A stretch of DNA of 64,000 nucleotides from Flagellimonas pacifica (GCF_900215465.1 NZ_OBEH01000003.1:62001-126000); one strand, 5' to 3'; shown: positions 8,612-15,430, counted from the first letter of the stretch. Notes: generated by a model from the sequence alone, not told the origin. A program made the numbers and translations.

Positions 8612-8676
8612 AACGTTCAGGCTAAAAAGCGTAGAAGCGGTTTGGTTGGTCAGGTCTATGATTTTTAGCCATTGTT
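8612..8676. repeat. attC-like element, short form
   Basis: At 65 bp this is the shortest intact site. It reads AACGTTCAGGCTAAAAAGCG on the left and TTTTTAGCCATTGTT on the right, with GGCTAAAAA/TTTTTAGCC as the paired inner box. It lacks the large apical extension of the other sites. Confidence 0.75.
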
Positions 8677-8694
8677 GGCGTGTCGTTTTTCATT

Positions 8695-9195
8695 TTAAAA
8701 TTGTTCTAAGAACTCATTTAGCAAATCCTCATCTTCCATTTCCATTATTGCCTTTCCCATTTTAATTCGTCCGTCACATGTGGCGATTGTTGAAAGAGCC
8801 ATAATAGATGTCGTTTTGTCCAAATCGTTATTCAAGTTTTTAATTACAAATTCTTTTAAGTCTAAAAGCCCTTTTTTGTAATTGTCTTGATATTCTGGTA
8901 GTAAACTTGGATTGCTCCCTAAGTGTCTCTGCTGTTCAATTACGGCACATAACCCTAATAAATTCCAATCAAATAAGTCTTTTTTGATTCCAATTCTGAC
9001 AAGTTGGGGAATAGCCAAATAGGATGCGGTCCCGACATCCCCTTGATGGTGCAATTCATTCCAAAGTTCTTCCCATACTTTTTTAATGTCTTCAGGGTCA
9101 TCAGTATTCTCGAGTTGACTTAAAGGCACAGAAGCGTCATAAAGAGTTTTATATCCTCCTTCTAGTTCTTGCCATATTTTGTCTGTTAATTCCAT
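8695..9195 (-). CDS. Cytoplasmic helical protein of unknown function (cassette)
   Basis: The 166-residue protein has no signal peptide and is mostly helical and acidic. Its recognisable segment is WNELHHQGDVGTASYLAIPQLVRIG (about 46-70), a pattern seen in uncharacterised small proteins found near toxin/immunity loci. I can give no function. Flanking boxes pair: GTTGGCGTG on the left, CACGCCAAC on the right. Confidence 0.65.
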   Translation of the reverse strand: MELTDKIWQELEGGYKTLYDASVPLSQLENTDDPEDIKKVWEELWNELHHQGDVGTASYLAIPQLVRIGIKKDLFDWNLLGLCAVIEQQRHLGSNPSLLPEYQDNYKKGLLDLKEFVIKNLNNDLDKTTSIMALSTIATCDGRIKMGKAIMEMEDEDLLNEFLEQF

Positions 9196-9210
9196 TTCTT
9201 AATGCACGCC

Positions 9211-9335
9211 AACGGTTAGTATAAGAATAGTTGTGGGTTTACGTGCGAGGATTTTCCGTAGGAAAATCAGACGTAGTAAACTTGCAACTACCTTTGGTTA
9301 AGCCCAAAATTGAGCAATTATTTTTATACATTGTT
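9211..9335. repeat. attC-like element
   Basis: AACGGTTAGTATAAGAATAGTTG on the left pairs with CAATTATTTTTATACATTGTT on the right. The centre holds an apical hairpin GATTTTCCGTAGGAAAATC (9250-9268). Length is 125 bp. The box before AAC is CACGCC and the box after GTT is GGCAAA, which do not pair across the site. Confidence 0.8.
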
Positions 9336-9362
9336 GGCAAATCGTTTTTCTTTTCCGTTTTC

Positions 9363-9743
9363 TTAAAAATTCCACCACTTTTTCTTCTTCTTTTGTTCAA
9401 TCCCAAATACTTCTGGAATGATACTATAAAAAGAGAATATAGAATCTCCAAGTCCGTTTTCAAATTGCTTACTCACTTTCGCAAATGGATAAGCTATATT
9501 TTTGTCATCAAAGCTAATTCCAACATTACCATTTTTGTCCTTTTTCCAAATTCCGCCATAATTTTCGATTATACATTCTCCGAGAAAAGCTCCACAAGAA
9601 TTTATTAATCCGCTCCAATTATCTTTTTCGATATTCACTTTAGTTCGTTCAACAAATCCTTCGAGAAATTTTACTGAATCCGAGTCGTATTTTAGTTTCA
9701 GTTGTTTTTTTGTTTCGTTTGCTAAATTTTTCAGTTCTGTCAT
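9363..9743 (-). CDS. Small cytoplasmic protein of unknown function (cassette)
   Basis: I chose the ATG at 9743 over an upstream TTG (9749). It follows the leader CATTTGAGAATG, which nearly recurs before the cassette gene at 15107. The 126-residue product has a helical N-terminus and a segment GAFLGECIIENYGGIW (about residues 48-63) that recalls DUF3806-like proteins, followed by a lysine-rich tail ending KKKKKWWNF. No catalytic motif is visible. Flanking boxes pair perfectly: GTTGGCAAA and TTTGCCAAC. Confidence 0.65.
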   Translation of the reverse strand: MTELKNLANETKKQLKLKYDSDSVKFLEGFVERTKVNIEKDNWSGLINSCGAFLGECIIENYGGIWKKDKNGNVGISFDDKNIAYPFAKVSKQFENGLGDSIFSFYSIIPEVFGIEQKKKKKWWNF

Positions 9744-9758
9744 TCTCAAATGTTTGCC

Positions 9759-9861
9759 AACGGTCTCGGCTATGAGTAGTTGCGTGTTTTAGCACTTAAC
9801 TTTGCAAGTACACACCAAACTGAAAATCCGCAAGAACAAGCAATTACTTATAGCCATTGTT
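9759..9861. repeat. attC-like element, GGCTATGAG type
   Basis: AACGGTCTCGGCTATGAGTAG on the left pairs with TTACTTATAGCCATTGTT on the right (103 bp). It is nearly identical to the element at 11374, but lacks about 20 bp of that site's apical hairpin. Confidence 0.85.
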
Positions 9862-9872
9862 GTACACAGTAT

Positions 9873-10655
9873 TTATTTCATTAATTCTATTTGATATTTC
9901 GTAGCATCAAAAGCTACCTGTAAACCTCTCAAATTTGATTCAGATTTATTTTGCTCAAATAATTCAGTCAATTGTTCAGTTTGTTTAGCTACATTATCAT
10001 TCTCTTTTTTAAAGATTTGATATTTTAAAAGAATTAAATTCGCCATAATTTTATCAGAAACAGATATATCATTTTGGTTTAGATATTCCGCTATTGTGCT
10101 TTCTATTTCGGAATCGTTTTCAGATAGTTCATCGAATAAGTATGCATTAGTCAAGTCAGATTTATTCATGGTCGAGTAATCATTCTGGTCAGACATATCT
10201 TTTCGATAAGTCATTTTTTTTCCATTTAGAAAATACCATCTCGTGTAGGAATCATTTTCCATTTTGATATCTTTTTCAAACTCTTTTTTCTTTATGCTCC
10301 AGTTCGTGAAAGCTATTAAAAGTTCAGTTCTGTCATCTTTCTTTAAAATTGCAAATCGAATCAAGTAATTTCTTTTTCCAGGCTTTTCAATTTCAACGTC
10401 TAATTTATTTTCTACCGAAACATACTTTTTAAGAGCTTTTAGAATAGAAGAAACATCTTCAGAACTCGCTTCTGGAAATAGATTTTCTCTTAGAAACAAG
10501 TCAATGTATAAATAGTGAGTCAAATAAAAATCATCCATTTGCAAATAATTCGCTTCCGTCAAATGTTCACTTTTAATATTGATTTTGTCAGATTGAGCAT
10601 ACCCGAAATTCGTGAATATTGCTAAAAGTAAAAGTGTAATTATTTTTCTGTTCAT
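9873..10655 (-). CDS. Secreted protein of unknown function (cassette)
   Basis: The 260-residue product has a signal peptide (MNRKIITLLLLAIFTNFGYAQ) and then a mixed alpha/beta region with a helical, charged C-terminal third. No family is recognised. Its flanking boxes are TTGTACACA on the left and TGTGTACAA on the right. The right core has drifted from AAC to AAT. The leader on the coding strand shares CAATATAAACCAA with the RDD gene cassette. Confidence 0.65.
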   Translation of the reverse strand: MNRKIITLLLLAIFTNFGYAQSDKINIKSEHLTEANYLQMDDFYLTHYLYIDLFLRENLFPEASSEDVSSILKALKKYVSVENKLDVEIEKPGKRNYLIRFAILKKDDRTELLIAFTNWSIKKKEFEKDIKMENDSYTRWYFLNGKKMTYRKDMSDQNDYSTMNKSDLTNAYLFDELSENDSEIESTIAEYLNQNDISVSDKIMANLILLKYQIFKKENDNVAKQTEQLTELFEQNKSESNLRGLQVAFDATKYQIELMK

Positions 10656-10677
10656 TCTGTTGGTTTATATTGTGTAC

Positions 10678-10801
10678 AATGGTTCGGCTAAGGTTCGTTG
10701 CTGTGATTCGTCCGAAGGACAATCCAGCCGAACCTAAAGATAGCTTTTTGCGCGTGATTTCCGTTTAGGAAATCCGCAAGCAATGAATTTTAGCCATTGT
10801 T
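10678..10801. repeat. attC-like element, core AAT variant
   Basis: The left core is AAT rather than AAC (10678-10680). The inner arms GGTTCGGCTAAGGTTCGTTGC and GCAATGAATTTTAGCC pair imperfectly. Apical hairpins GATTCGTCCGAAGGACAATC and GATTTCCGTTTAGGAAATC are visible. Length is 124 bp. Confidence 0.75.
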
Positions 10802-10814
10802 GTAAAACGTTTTT

Positions 10815-11363
10815 TTAGTACTGCTTTTCGTCAATTAATTCCCCAGACCTAGAATAGATTTTCCAGATTCCCATTTTTTTATTCCCAATCATTTTCCCTT
10901 CTTTCTTTAGATACATGCTATCTAATTTCATTGAATAGTTATAGAATTTGTCAGTACTAATGACTTTGGTTTTTTCATCTACACGTAATAACTCTTCCAA
11001 ATCCTTAGTCTCTGAATCAATTTCCAAGGTCGTTGATTCGCTACAAAGTCCTCCAAAGTTTAAGTAGCATTTTTGGGATAATAAATTTCCAAATCGGTCA
11101 AATTCGGCTTTCATTTTTACTTTTCCATTTCTGAAATACTGAAAGTAATCTCCAAAATAATAGTCAGCGGAATAATCCCCAATTTTATAAGTTAAAACCG
11201 TTCCCTTTTCCTTTATCTCCCCATTTTTGTAATACTCTTCAAAATTTAAAGTATCCGCTGCAATCAACTTTTCAGTCAAAATTTCGTACTCCTTAGAATA
11301 TTGAGAGAATGAAAAAAAGGTTACAAAAACTGTGAATATGATTGTGGTTATAAATTTCATCAA
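10815..11363 (-). CDS. Secreted MORN/YwqK-like repeat protein (cassette)
   Basis: A signal peptide (about MMKFITTIIFTVFVTFFSFS) leads a 182-residue protein. Segments EEYYKNGEIKEKGTV, YFQYFRNGKVKMKAEFDRFG and GIWKIYSRSGELIDEKQY follow the MORN-variant/YwqK pattern (aromatic, N/S-G, then K-charged strand). In other proteins this pattern forms beta-hairpin repeats. Function is unknown. The flanking boxes pair over ten bases: GTTGTAAAAC on the left, GTTTTACAAC on the right. Confidence 0.65.
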   Translation of the reverse strand: MMKFITTIIFTVFVTFFSFSQYSKEYEILTEKLIAADTLNFEEYYKNGEIKEKGTVLTYKIGDYSADYYFGDYFQYFRNGKVKMKAEFDRFGNLLSQKCYLNFGGLCSESTTLEIDSETKDLEELLRVDEKTKVISTDKFYNYSMKLDSMYLKKEGKMIGNKKMGIWKIYSRSGELIDEKQY

Positions 11364-11373
11364 AATGTTTTAC

Positions 11374-11496
11374 AACGGTCTCGGCTATGAGTAGTTGCGT
11401 GGTTTAGCGGTTAACTTTGCAAGTACACACCAAACTGAAAATCCGCGAGGATTTTCAGAAGTAGGCGAGAACAAGCAATTACTTATAGCCATTGTT
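11374..11496. repeat. attC-like element, GGCTATGAG type
   Basis: This is the fullest copy of its type (123 bp): AACGGTCTCGGCTATGAGTAG on the left, TTACTTATAGCCATTGTT on the right, and an apical hairpin GAAAATCCGCGAGGATTTTC (11438-11457) that is missing from the copy at 9759. The box after GTT is AGCACCAG. Confidence 0.85.
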
Positions 11497-11508
11497 AGCA
11501 CCAGTATT

Positions 11509-12270
11509 TTATTTATTCAGTTCTATTAGTTTCCATTCTCCATTCGGTTCTTTTGTTAGGTAAGCCCAAACATTCAAATCCTTTTCATTTCCAATAACTT
11601 TTATACTCAATTGAGCTTCTCCATATCCATTGGAAATATTTACACTACCTGTAGGCATCATTCCATAATCTTTTATTCCACCAATTTCTGATATGATTTC
11701 TTCATTTTTCTCAATTTCTGAAATAGCAACTTTGTAAGCATCTGAATTTTTCATTGCAGAACCAGCAAACAAAAATATAAATGCAAAAAAGGTAATTCCA
11801 ATTCCAGCTAATACTAAAATTCTCGGAAGCTTTGTTGGTTTGTTAGGATTCTTGACTACAATTGCTTTTGCAGTTTTATCTCCGAGTCTTTTTTTCTCTT
11901 GACTTGAAGCAAGAACTATAAATTCAATTGGCCAAATTATTAGAAATAGATTTCGAACAAATAATTTCCCAATTGAAGGAACTTCATTCGGATTGTTTTC
12001 ATTTCGAACCATAATTCCCATAACCCACTTTCCTGGACTAATACCTTTTATTGAATCTTTAGCGAAGTATATTAGAAATCCAATTAACATTGCAGGCAAC
12101 ATTTTACTTATCAGATTACTGAAATTGGTTTCGTCCATAAAATTTGTTCCGAGTGATAGGAATACAATTCCAACGATAAGAAATGTGAAAGTAAAGTGGT
12201 CAATTAAAAATGCTGCGATTCGTCTTTTTCTACTTGATAAAAGATATTCCTTTTCTAAATTTTCGTTCAT
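11509..12270 (-). CDS. RDD-family membrane protein with C-terminal Coa1-like domain (cassette)
   Basis: Residues about 15-125 form an RDD domain (R/D residues in RRIAAFLIDHF and the PGKWVMGIMV motif) with membrane segments. A further transmembrane helix (about 150-170) leads to a C-terminal domain, SDAYKVAISEIEKNEEIISEIGGI onward, which resembles the Coa1 cytochrome-oxidase assembly-factor family. The Coa1-like part should face the periplasm. RDD proteins are poorly understood membrane proteins, some linked to ion transport. The left box is GTTAGCACC. No paired right box remains, because the next cassette begins 22 bp past the start codon. Confidence 0.75.
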   Translation of the reverse strand: MNENLEKEYLLSSRKRRIAAFLIDHFTFTFLIVGIVFLSLGTNFMDETNFSNLISKMLPAMLIGFLIYFAKDSIKGISPGKWVMGIMVRNENNPNEVPSIGKLFVRNLFLIIWPIEFIVLASSQEKKRLGDKTAKAIVVKNPNKPTKLPRILVLAGIGITFFAFIFLFAGSAMKNSDAYKVAISEIEKNEEIISEIGGIKDYGMMPTGSVNISNGYGEAQLSIKVIGNEKDLNVWAYLTKEPNGEWKLIELNK

Positions 12271-12280
12271 TAGTTGATGA

Positions 12281-12295
12281 TTGGTTTATATTGTT
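12281..12295. repeat. Remnant cassette junction (GTT without a site)
   Basis: Between the RDD start and the TIR stop there are only 29 bp. They hold TTGGTTTATATTG, the leader sequence also found at 10660-10672, followed directly by GTTAGCATCAG. GTTAGCATCA pairs perfectly with TGATGCTAAC beyond the TIR gene. The whole AAC...GTT element expected here is absent, as though deleted up to the GTT. Confidence 0.55.
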
Positions 12296-12299
12296 AGCA

Positions 12300-13244
12300 T
12301 CAGTATATTTTACTAAATCTTTCAACTATCTCTGCGACCAAAAGTTCCTTATTTTTTGTTGTACTTATTTGTCTGCATTGATGTGAGCTGATTGGTTGTG
12401 GGATAGAATTCATATCAATATAAGCTACGCATGGAGTAATTCTTTTTCTTAGTGCCCATGCGGCTCCTGCCTCAATCATTACCCAGTTGCTTTTTACTGA
12501 GTGGGGAGTTATGAAAATTACTATTTCTCTAGCGTTAACTAATGCTAATCTTATTGATTCCTCCCAATCTTCACCTCCCTTTATCTTGCGCTCTGCCATG
12601 AAAGTGGAAATTCCATTATTATTTAACATTGTAGCTATTTCAGTTGCTATCTCGGAATCTAATGATGCATAACTAATAAAAATATCTGGAGAGTTAGAAT
12701 TTTCATTCCAACTTGGTTTAGTGCTAGCTTTTATTGATCGATGATAGTCTTCTATTGAATAGACACGTTTGTGTCTAATTTTGAATTTTTCGAGATATCC
12801 CGATTTCAATGTATCAGAAGAATTAAAAATTTGGAGAATATATTTCTCTAAGTTGGATTGATTTGATATCTGTTTTCTATTGGTAAGTAATGCCTTATTG
12901 ATAATTTCTTTAAAATTCAGTAAATCTCTATCTGGTCTTATATGTCCGTCAAATAGTTTTTTAACAGCGTTCTCATCAGAAATGGTTCTGCTAAAAAGCA
13001 CAACTTTTGATTTAATATTCCCTTGATGAGCCAGTTCAACCATTTTAAGAGCTAAGCAAAATCTTAACGATAAGTGTACTAAGATTAAGTCGTAATCAGA
13101 CTTTAATAAGTTGAGCACACCATTTAAAGTACAAACACTTTGTTCGTGAATTGATTCTAAAGTCCATTCACTACATTCAGAATGAAAAATATTTTCCAAT
13201 ATTTCTTTTTCAGATTCCTCGTACCATATATATCCTATTTTCAT
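12300..13244 (-). CDS. Receiver-like/TIR domain protein (cassette; candidate defence effector)
   Basis: Residues about 187-310 are a TIR domain: it starts DIFISYASLDSE, continues with the FMAERKIKGGEDW loop, and has E258 in SNWVMIEAGAAW as the likely catalytic glutamate of NAD-cleaving TIRs. Residues 1-120 look like a receiver-type alpha/beta fold (SDYDLILVHLSL, then KSKVVLFSRTISDE), but no clear phospho-aspartate is present. It probably acts in the cytoplasm as a signal sensor or NADase. Bacterial TIR proteins commonly belong to anti-phage systems, but no partner gene (SIR2, Ago, cyclase) is adjacent. Boxes GTTAGCATCA and TGATGCTAAC pair perfectly. Confidence 0.85.
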   Translation of the reverse strand: MKIGYIWYEESEKEILENIFHSECSEWTLESIHEQSVCTLNGVLNLLKSDYDLILVHLSLRFCLALKMVELAHQGNIKSKVVLFSRTISDENAVKKLFDGHIRPDRDLLNFKEIINKALLTNRKQISNQSNLEKYILQIFNSSDTLKSGYLEKFKIRHKRVYSIEDYHRSIKASTKPSWNENSNSPDIFISYASLDSEIATEIATMLNNNGISTFMAERKIKGGEDWEESIRLALVNAREIVIFITPHSVKSNWVMIEAGAAWALRKRITPCVAYIDMNSIPQPISSHQCRQISTTKNKELLVAEIVERFSKIY

Positions 13245-13267
13245 TAGGTGTTTTCTTTATTGATGCT

Positions 13268-13392
13268 AACGGTCTCGGCTATGACTTCGTTGTGGAATCA
13301 TCCGCAGGATTATTCCGCTTATGAAATCAGCCGTATTTTATGTTAATAGTTTATTTTTTGTTCTAATGCCACAATGAATTATAGCCATTGTT
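13268..13392. repeat. attC-like element, GGCTATGA type
   Basis: AACGGTCTCGGCTATGACTTC on the left and GAATTATAGCCATTGTT on the right bound a 125 bp hairpin, with an apical hairpin GGAATCATCCGCAGGATTATTCC. The arms are more diverged inside than in the sister copies. Confidence 0.8.
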
Positions 13393-13404
13393 GTGCACAG
13401 TTTT

Positions 13405-13941
13405 TTAATTCCTTTCTGATGATTGCTGATTTAGGATTTGCCAAGTTCCATTTTCAACATCCACATACTGAACTATTCCTTTTGATTTACTCCAATGCAC
13501 TTTAATCACTTTGTTAGTATCACTCTGTTTATTTTTTGCTTCAATAATTACAACGTCATCAAAGGACAAGTTCTGTGTTTCAAATTCAATGACAGGTTTC
13601 TCACTAATCTCCTTTAATGAGTGTCTTCCATCAAGTCCTTTAATCGACAGGTATGATTCCGAATACTTACCGTAACCAGCAGATACTCGAACTATTTGCC
13701 TGTCATTTTTATCAATAGCTGCGATGGTCTCATTAAAATAAACCATAGGTCCGTCAGGAATGTACCTTTCTATTTTTTTAATAAAGATTGTGTCAACTTT
13801 TTCATTCGATGTATTAACGAAAACTAATTCTTCTCCCGACTTATAAGGCATAAAATTAACTTCATAATCATTTAATTCCCTTGTTTTTGTACACGAGGTG
13901 TAAAAGAAAAGTATGCAAATGATTAAAATTAGGTTTCTCAT
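13405..13941 (-). CDS. Lipoprotein of unknown function (cassette)
   Basis: The N-terminus MRNLILIICILFFYTSC ends in a lipobox cysteine at residue 17. The remaining ~160 residues are beta-rich with no recognised domain. Boxes GTTGTGCACA and TGTGCACAAC on its two sides pair over ten bases. The start codon lies 12 bp from the right core, leaving little room for its own promoter; expression probably depends on upstream transcription. Confidence 0.65.
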   Translation of the reverse strand: MRNLILIICILFFYTSCTKTRELNDYEVNFMPYKSGEELVFVNTSNEKVDTIFIKKIERYIPDGPMVYFNETIAAIDKNDRQIVRVSAGYGKYSESYLSIKGLDGRHSLKEISEKPVIEFETQNLSFDDVVIIEAKNKQSDTNKVIKVHWSKSKGIVQYVDVENGTWQILNQQSSERN

Positions 13942-13952
13942 AAATTGTGCAC

Positions 13953-14077
13953 AACGGTCTCGTATAACCGTCAGTTACGGGTTAATATGTGTTAATTTTC
14001 GGTTTAGCACAGGCTTTAGCAATTCCGAGTGGATTCGGACGTAGTCGAATCCGCCGTAATTGCGGTTATACATTGTT
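13953..14077. repeat. attC-like element, GTATAACCG type
   Basis: AACGGTCTCGTATAACCG and GCGGTTATACATTGTT form an ~18 bp stem at the base of a 125 bp element, with apical hairpin GGATTCGGACGTAGTCGAATCC. It is nearly identical to the copy at 14593. The last codons and stop of the neighbouring gene lie inside its right arm. Confidence 0.87.
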
Positions 14078-14569
14078 GTGTGTAGTTTTTTTTAATCGGT
14101 TAATTATTTTTCTTGCTCTACTTTCCACATTTTTCCATTCCCATAATTCAGGATTCCCAAATTCAGGATTCGTGCTTTTCCAGTTTTCAGCTCTTTTCTT
14201 TGAGTTTACAGAAACTCTACATTCAATTCGGTTTTCTCCGTTTTGCAAGTCAAGCAGAATAAAGATTATTGCCCAACCATCTAACTTATATCGAAAAGTT
14301 TTTCCGTCACAATATTTAGGATTGAGCTTTATTTTCGAGGTAAAAAACTTGCCTTTCGATTCAGGATTATAAATTCCAAATGCGAAATGCACTTTTCCAT
14401 TCGCGATTCCATTGTCAAAATAGTCTTGGAATTCAGACAGATTGTTTATCCGAACTATTTCTTTTTCCATTTCAGAATATGATTCATAGAATTCAGTTTT
14501 TGCGTCCGAAAGAATGTATTCAATCAGTTCAAAAAGTTGATTTTTATCTATGATCTCTGTTCTCTGCAT
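14066..14569 (-). CDS. Cytoplasmic protein of unknown function whose stop lies in the attC-like site (cassette)
   Basis: This 167-residue protein has no signal peptide. It has alternating strands and helices and a tryptophan-rich C-terminal third (WAIIF, NWKST, ELWEWKNV). I recognise no family. Its reading frame runs through the GTT core and ends within the inner box of the element, so the last residues (NNV) are encoded by the recombination site. The flanking boxes hardly match beyond GTT/AAC, so this cassette may be a hybrid of two recombination events. Confidence 0.6.
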   Translation of the reverse strand: MQRTEIIDKNQLFELIEYILSDAKTEFYESYSEMEKEIVRINNLSEFQDYFDNGIANGKVHFAFGIYNPESKGKFFTSKIKLNPKYCDGKTFRYKLDGWAIIFILLDLQNGENRIECRVSVNSKKRAENWKSTNPEFGNPELWEWKNVESRARKIINRLKKTTHNNV

Positions 14570-14592
14570 TAGTTTTTTCTCAAATAAAGTCT

Positions 14593-14716
14593 AACGGTCT
14601 CGTATAACCGTCAGTTACGGGTTAATATGGTTAATTTTCGGTTTGGCACAGACCTTAGCAATTCCGAGTGGATTCGGACGTAGTCGAATCCGCCGTAATT
14701 GAGGTTATACATTGTT
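14593..14716. repeat. attC-like element, GTATAACCG type
   Basis: 124 bp, near-identical to the element at 13953: AACGGTCTCGTATAACCG on the left, GAGGTTATACATTGTT on the right, same apical hairpin. The box after GTT (GTAGCAC) pairs with GTGCTA beyond the next gene. Confidence 0.87.
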
Positions 14717-14727
14717 GTAGCACGTTT

Positions 14728-15107
14728 TTATATCTCATCCAGTAATTCCGATTCAATTTTTGGATTGTTCTTTATAAAACTTTTTAATTCCTAAATAGAT
14801 TTTCCTGCGATAGTGTCAGAATCCGTATTTTCAATCCGTTTCAACATTGTGATTGTCATATGAGATGGTTTGTCCATCAATAAGTCATACAGTTTATGTT
14901 CGTATTCCAATATTTCAAGTCCGTGTAATATTGTCCTAAAAACTCCAGAGCCATCATCAGTAGGATTTTTCTCAAAGACTCCGAAAAGAGCATCAATTCC
15001 GCTTTCTGGCCTTCCGCTTTCCCACAATTCAGTAATTAATTCGTCTAATCGTAACCAATTTCCGTTATCACTTCTATATCCGATATTATTTCTTTTACTT
15101 GACGCAT
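14728..15107 (-). pseudogene. Broken cassette gene: probable frameshift plus in-frame TAG
   Basis: The ATG at 15107 follows the leader CATTTGAGAAATG, shared with the cassette gene starting at 9743. Its frame (MRQVKEIISDIEVITE) soon stops. The long frame continuing from NGNWLRLDELITELWESG is offset and has only a TTG start, so one or two bases were probably gained or lost near 15050-15065. The long frame then meets TAG at 14791-14793, followed by 20 more sense codons (ELKSFIKNNPKIESELLDEI) to a TAA at 14728. The intact product would be ~125 residues. Its ESGRPESGIDALFGVFEKNPTDDGSG pattern resembles uncharacterised immunity-like proteins. It may alternatively be a shorter functional TTG-started gene of 107 residues. 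Confidence 0.6.
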
Positions 15108-15111
15108 TTCT

Positions 15112-15126
15112 CAAATGTGCTAAAAC
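15112..15126. repeat. Right boundary box of the cassette array
   Basis: GTGCTAAAAC (15117-15126) pairs with GTTGTAGCAC at 14714-14723 across the broken gene, with one mismatch. No GTT-ended partner arm is evident to its right. A weak CGCTAAA/TATAGCG pair (15131 and about 15165) is the only palindrome, so the site is either decayed or is the original insertion point. Confidence 0.45.
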
Positions 15127-15430
15127 GACCCGCTAAACGTAGTTCAGGGATTTTTGTAGAAATATAGCGAAATCATTTAACAATGTTACAAGGAAGTGGC
15201 ATCCGATTTTCCTTTGGGCATTGTTTGCCAAGTAGACCCTGTAGGGACCATTAGTTGTTGATTATGTGTTGTTGGGAATAAAAGTTCTGACACCAAATCA
15301 CCGTTTAATATCCTGTTATGATACTTTGCTGTTTGAGCGGCTCCAAGGCCGGAAATTGTATGGGGTTCATCGAACCGTAATTTGGTTTAACGGTTTGAAT
15401 AAACGTCTGTTTTAATGATGTTTATTTGTG
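15127..15430. other. Gene-free stretch at the right edge of the cassette array
   Basis: About 300 bp with no open frame, terminator or promoter I can support. There is no integrase gene and no convincing attI-like site, which is where these would be expected given the cassette orientation. Confidence 0.4.

Larger units (their letters stand above)
5356..15126. mobile_element. Integron-like gene-cassette array (CALIN-like, no integrase)
   Basis: This ~9.8 kb block has about thirteen genes, all on the minus strand, each separated from the next by a palindromic element that starts AAC and ends GTT. The elements fall in two sequence groups: GTATAACCG...CGGTTATAC and GGCTATGAG...TTATAGCC. The boxes flanking each gene are reverse complements of each other, while the boxes flanking each element are not. 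That is the arrangement produced when integron cassettes with attC sites recombine. No integrase or attI-like module is seen on either side. The assignment to integron-type recombination is inference from structure; individual sites are listed separately. Confidence 0.75.

Noticed and set aside
9231..9608. 125-codon plus-strand frame in the cassette array
   Set aside because: Runs across a recombination site and antisense to the cassette gene at 9363; no sign of selection.
7225..14716. The palindromic elements as MITEs or simple terminators
   Set aside because: No target duplications flank the elements, terminal bases pair across genes instead of across elements, and no T-runs follow the stems.
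5356..15126. Regularly spaced repeats as a CRISPR array
   Set aside because: The repeats are 65-190 bp, palindromic and divergent, and the spacers are whole genes; no cas genes are present.
15127..15240. A full attC-like partner arm or attI at the array's right end
   Set aside because: ATTGTTTGCC at about 15219 resembles an end, but no matching inner box or pairing was found.
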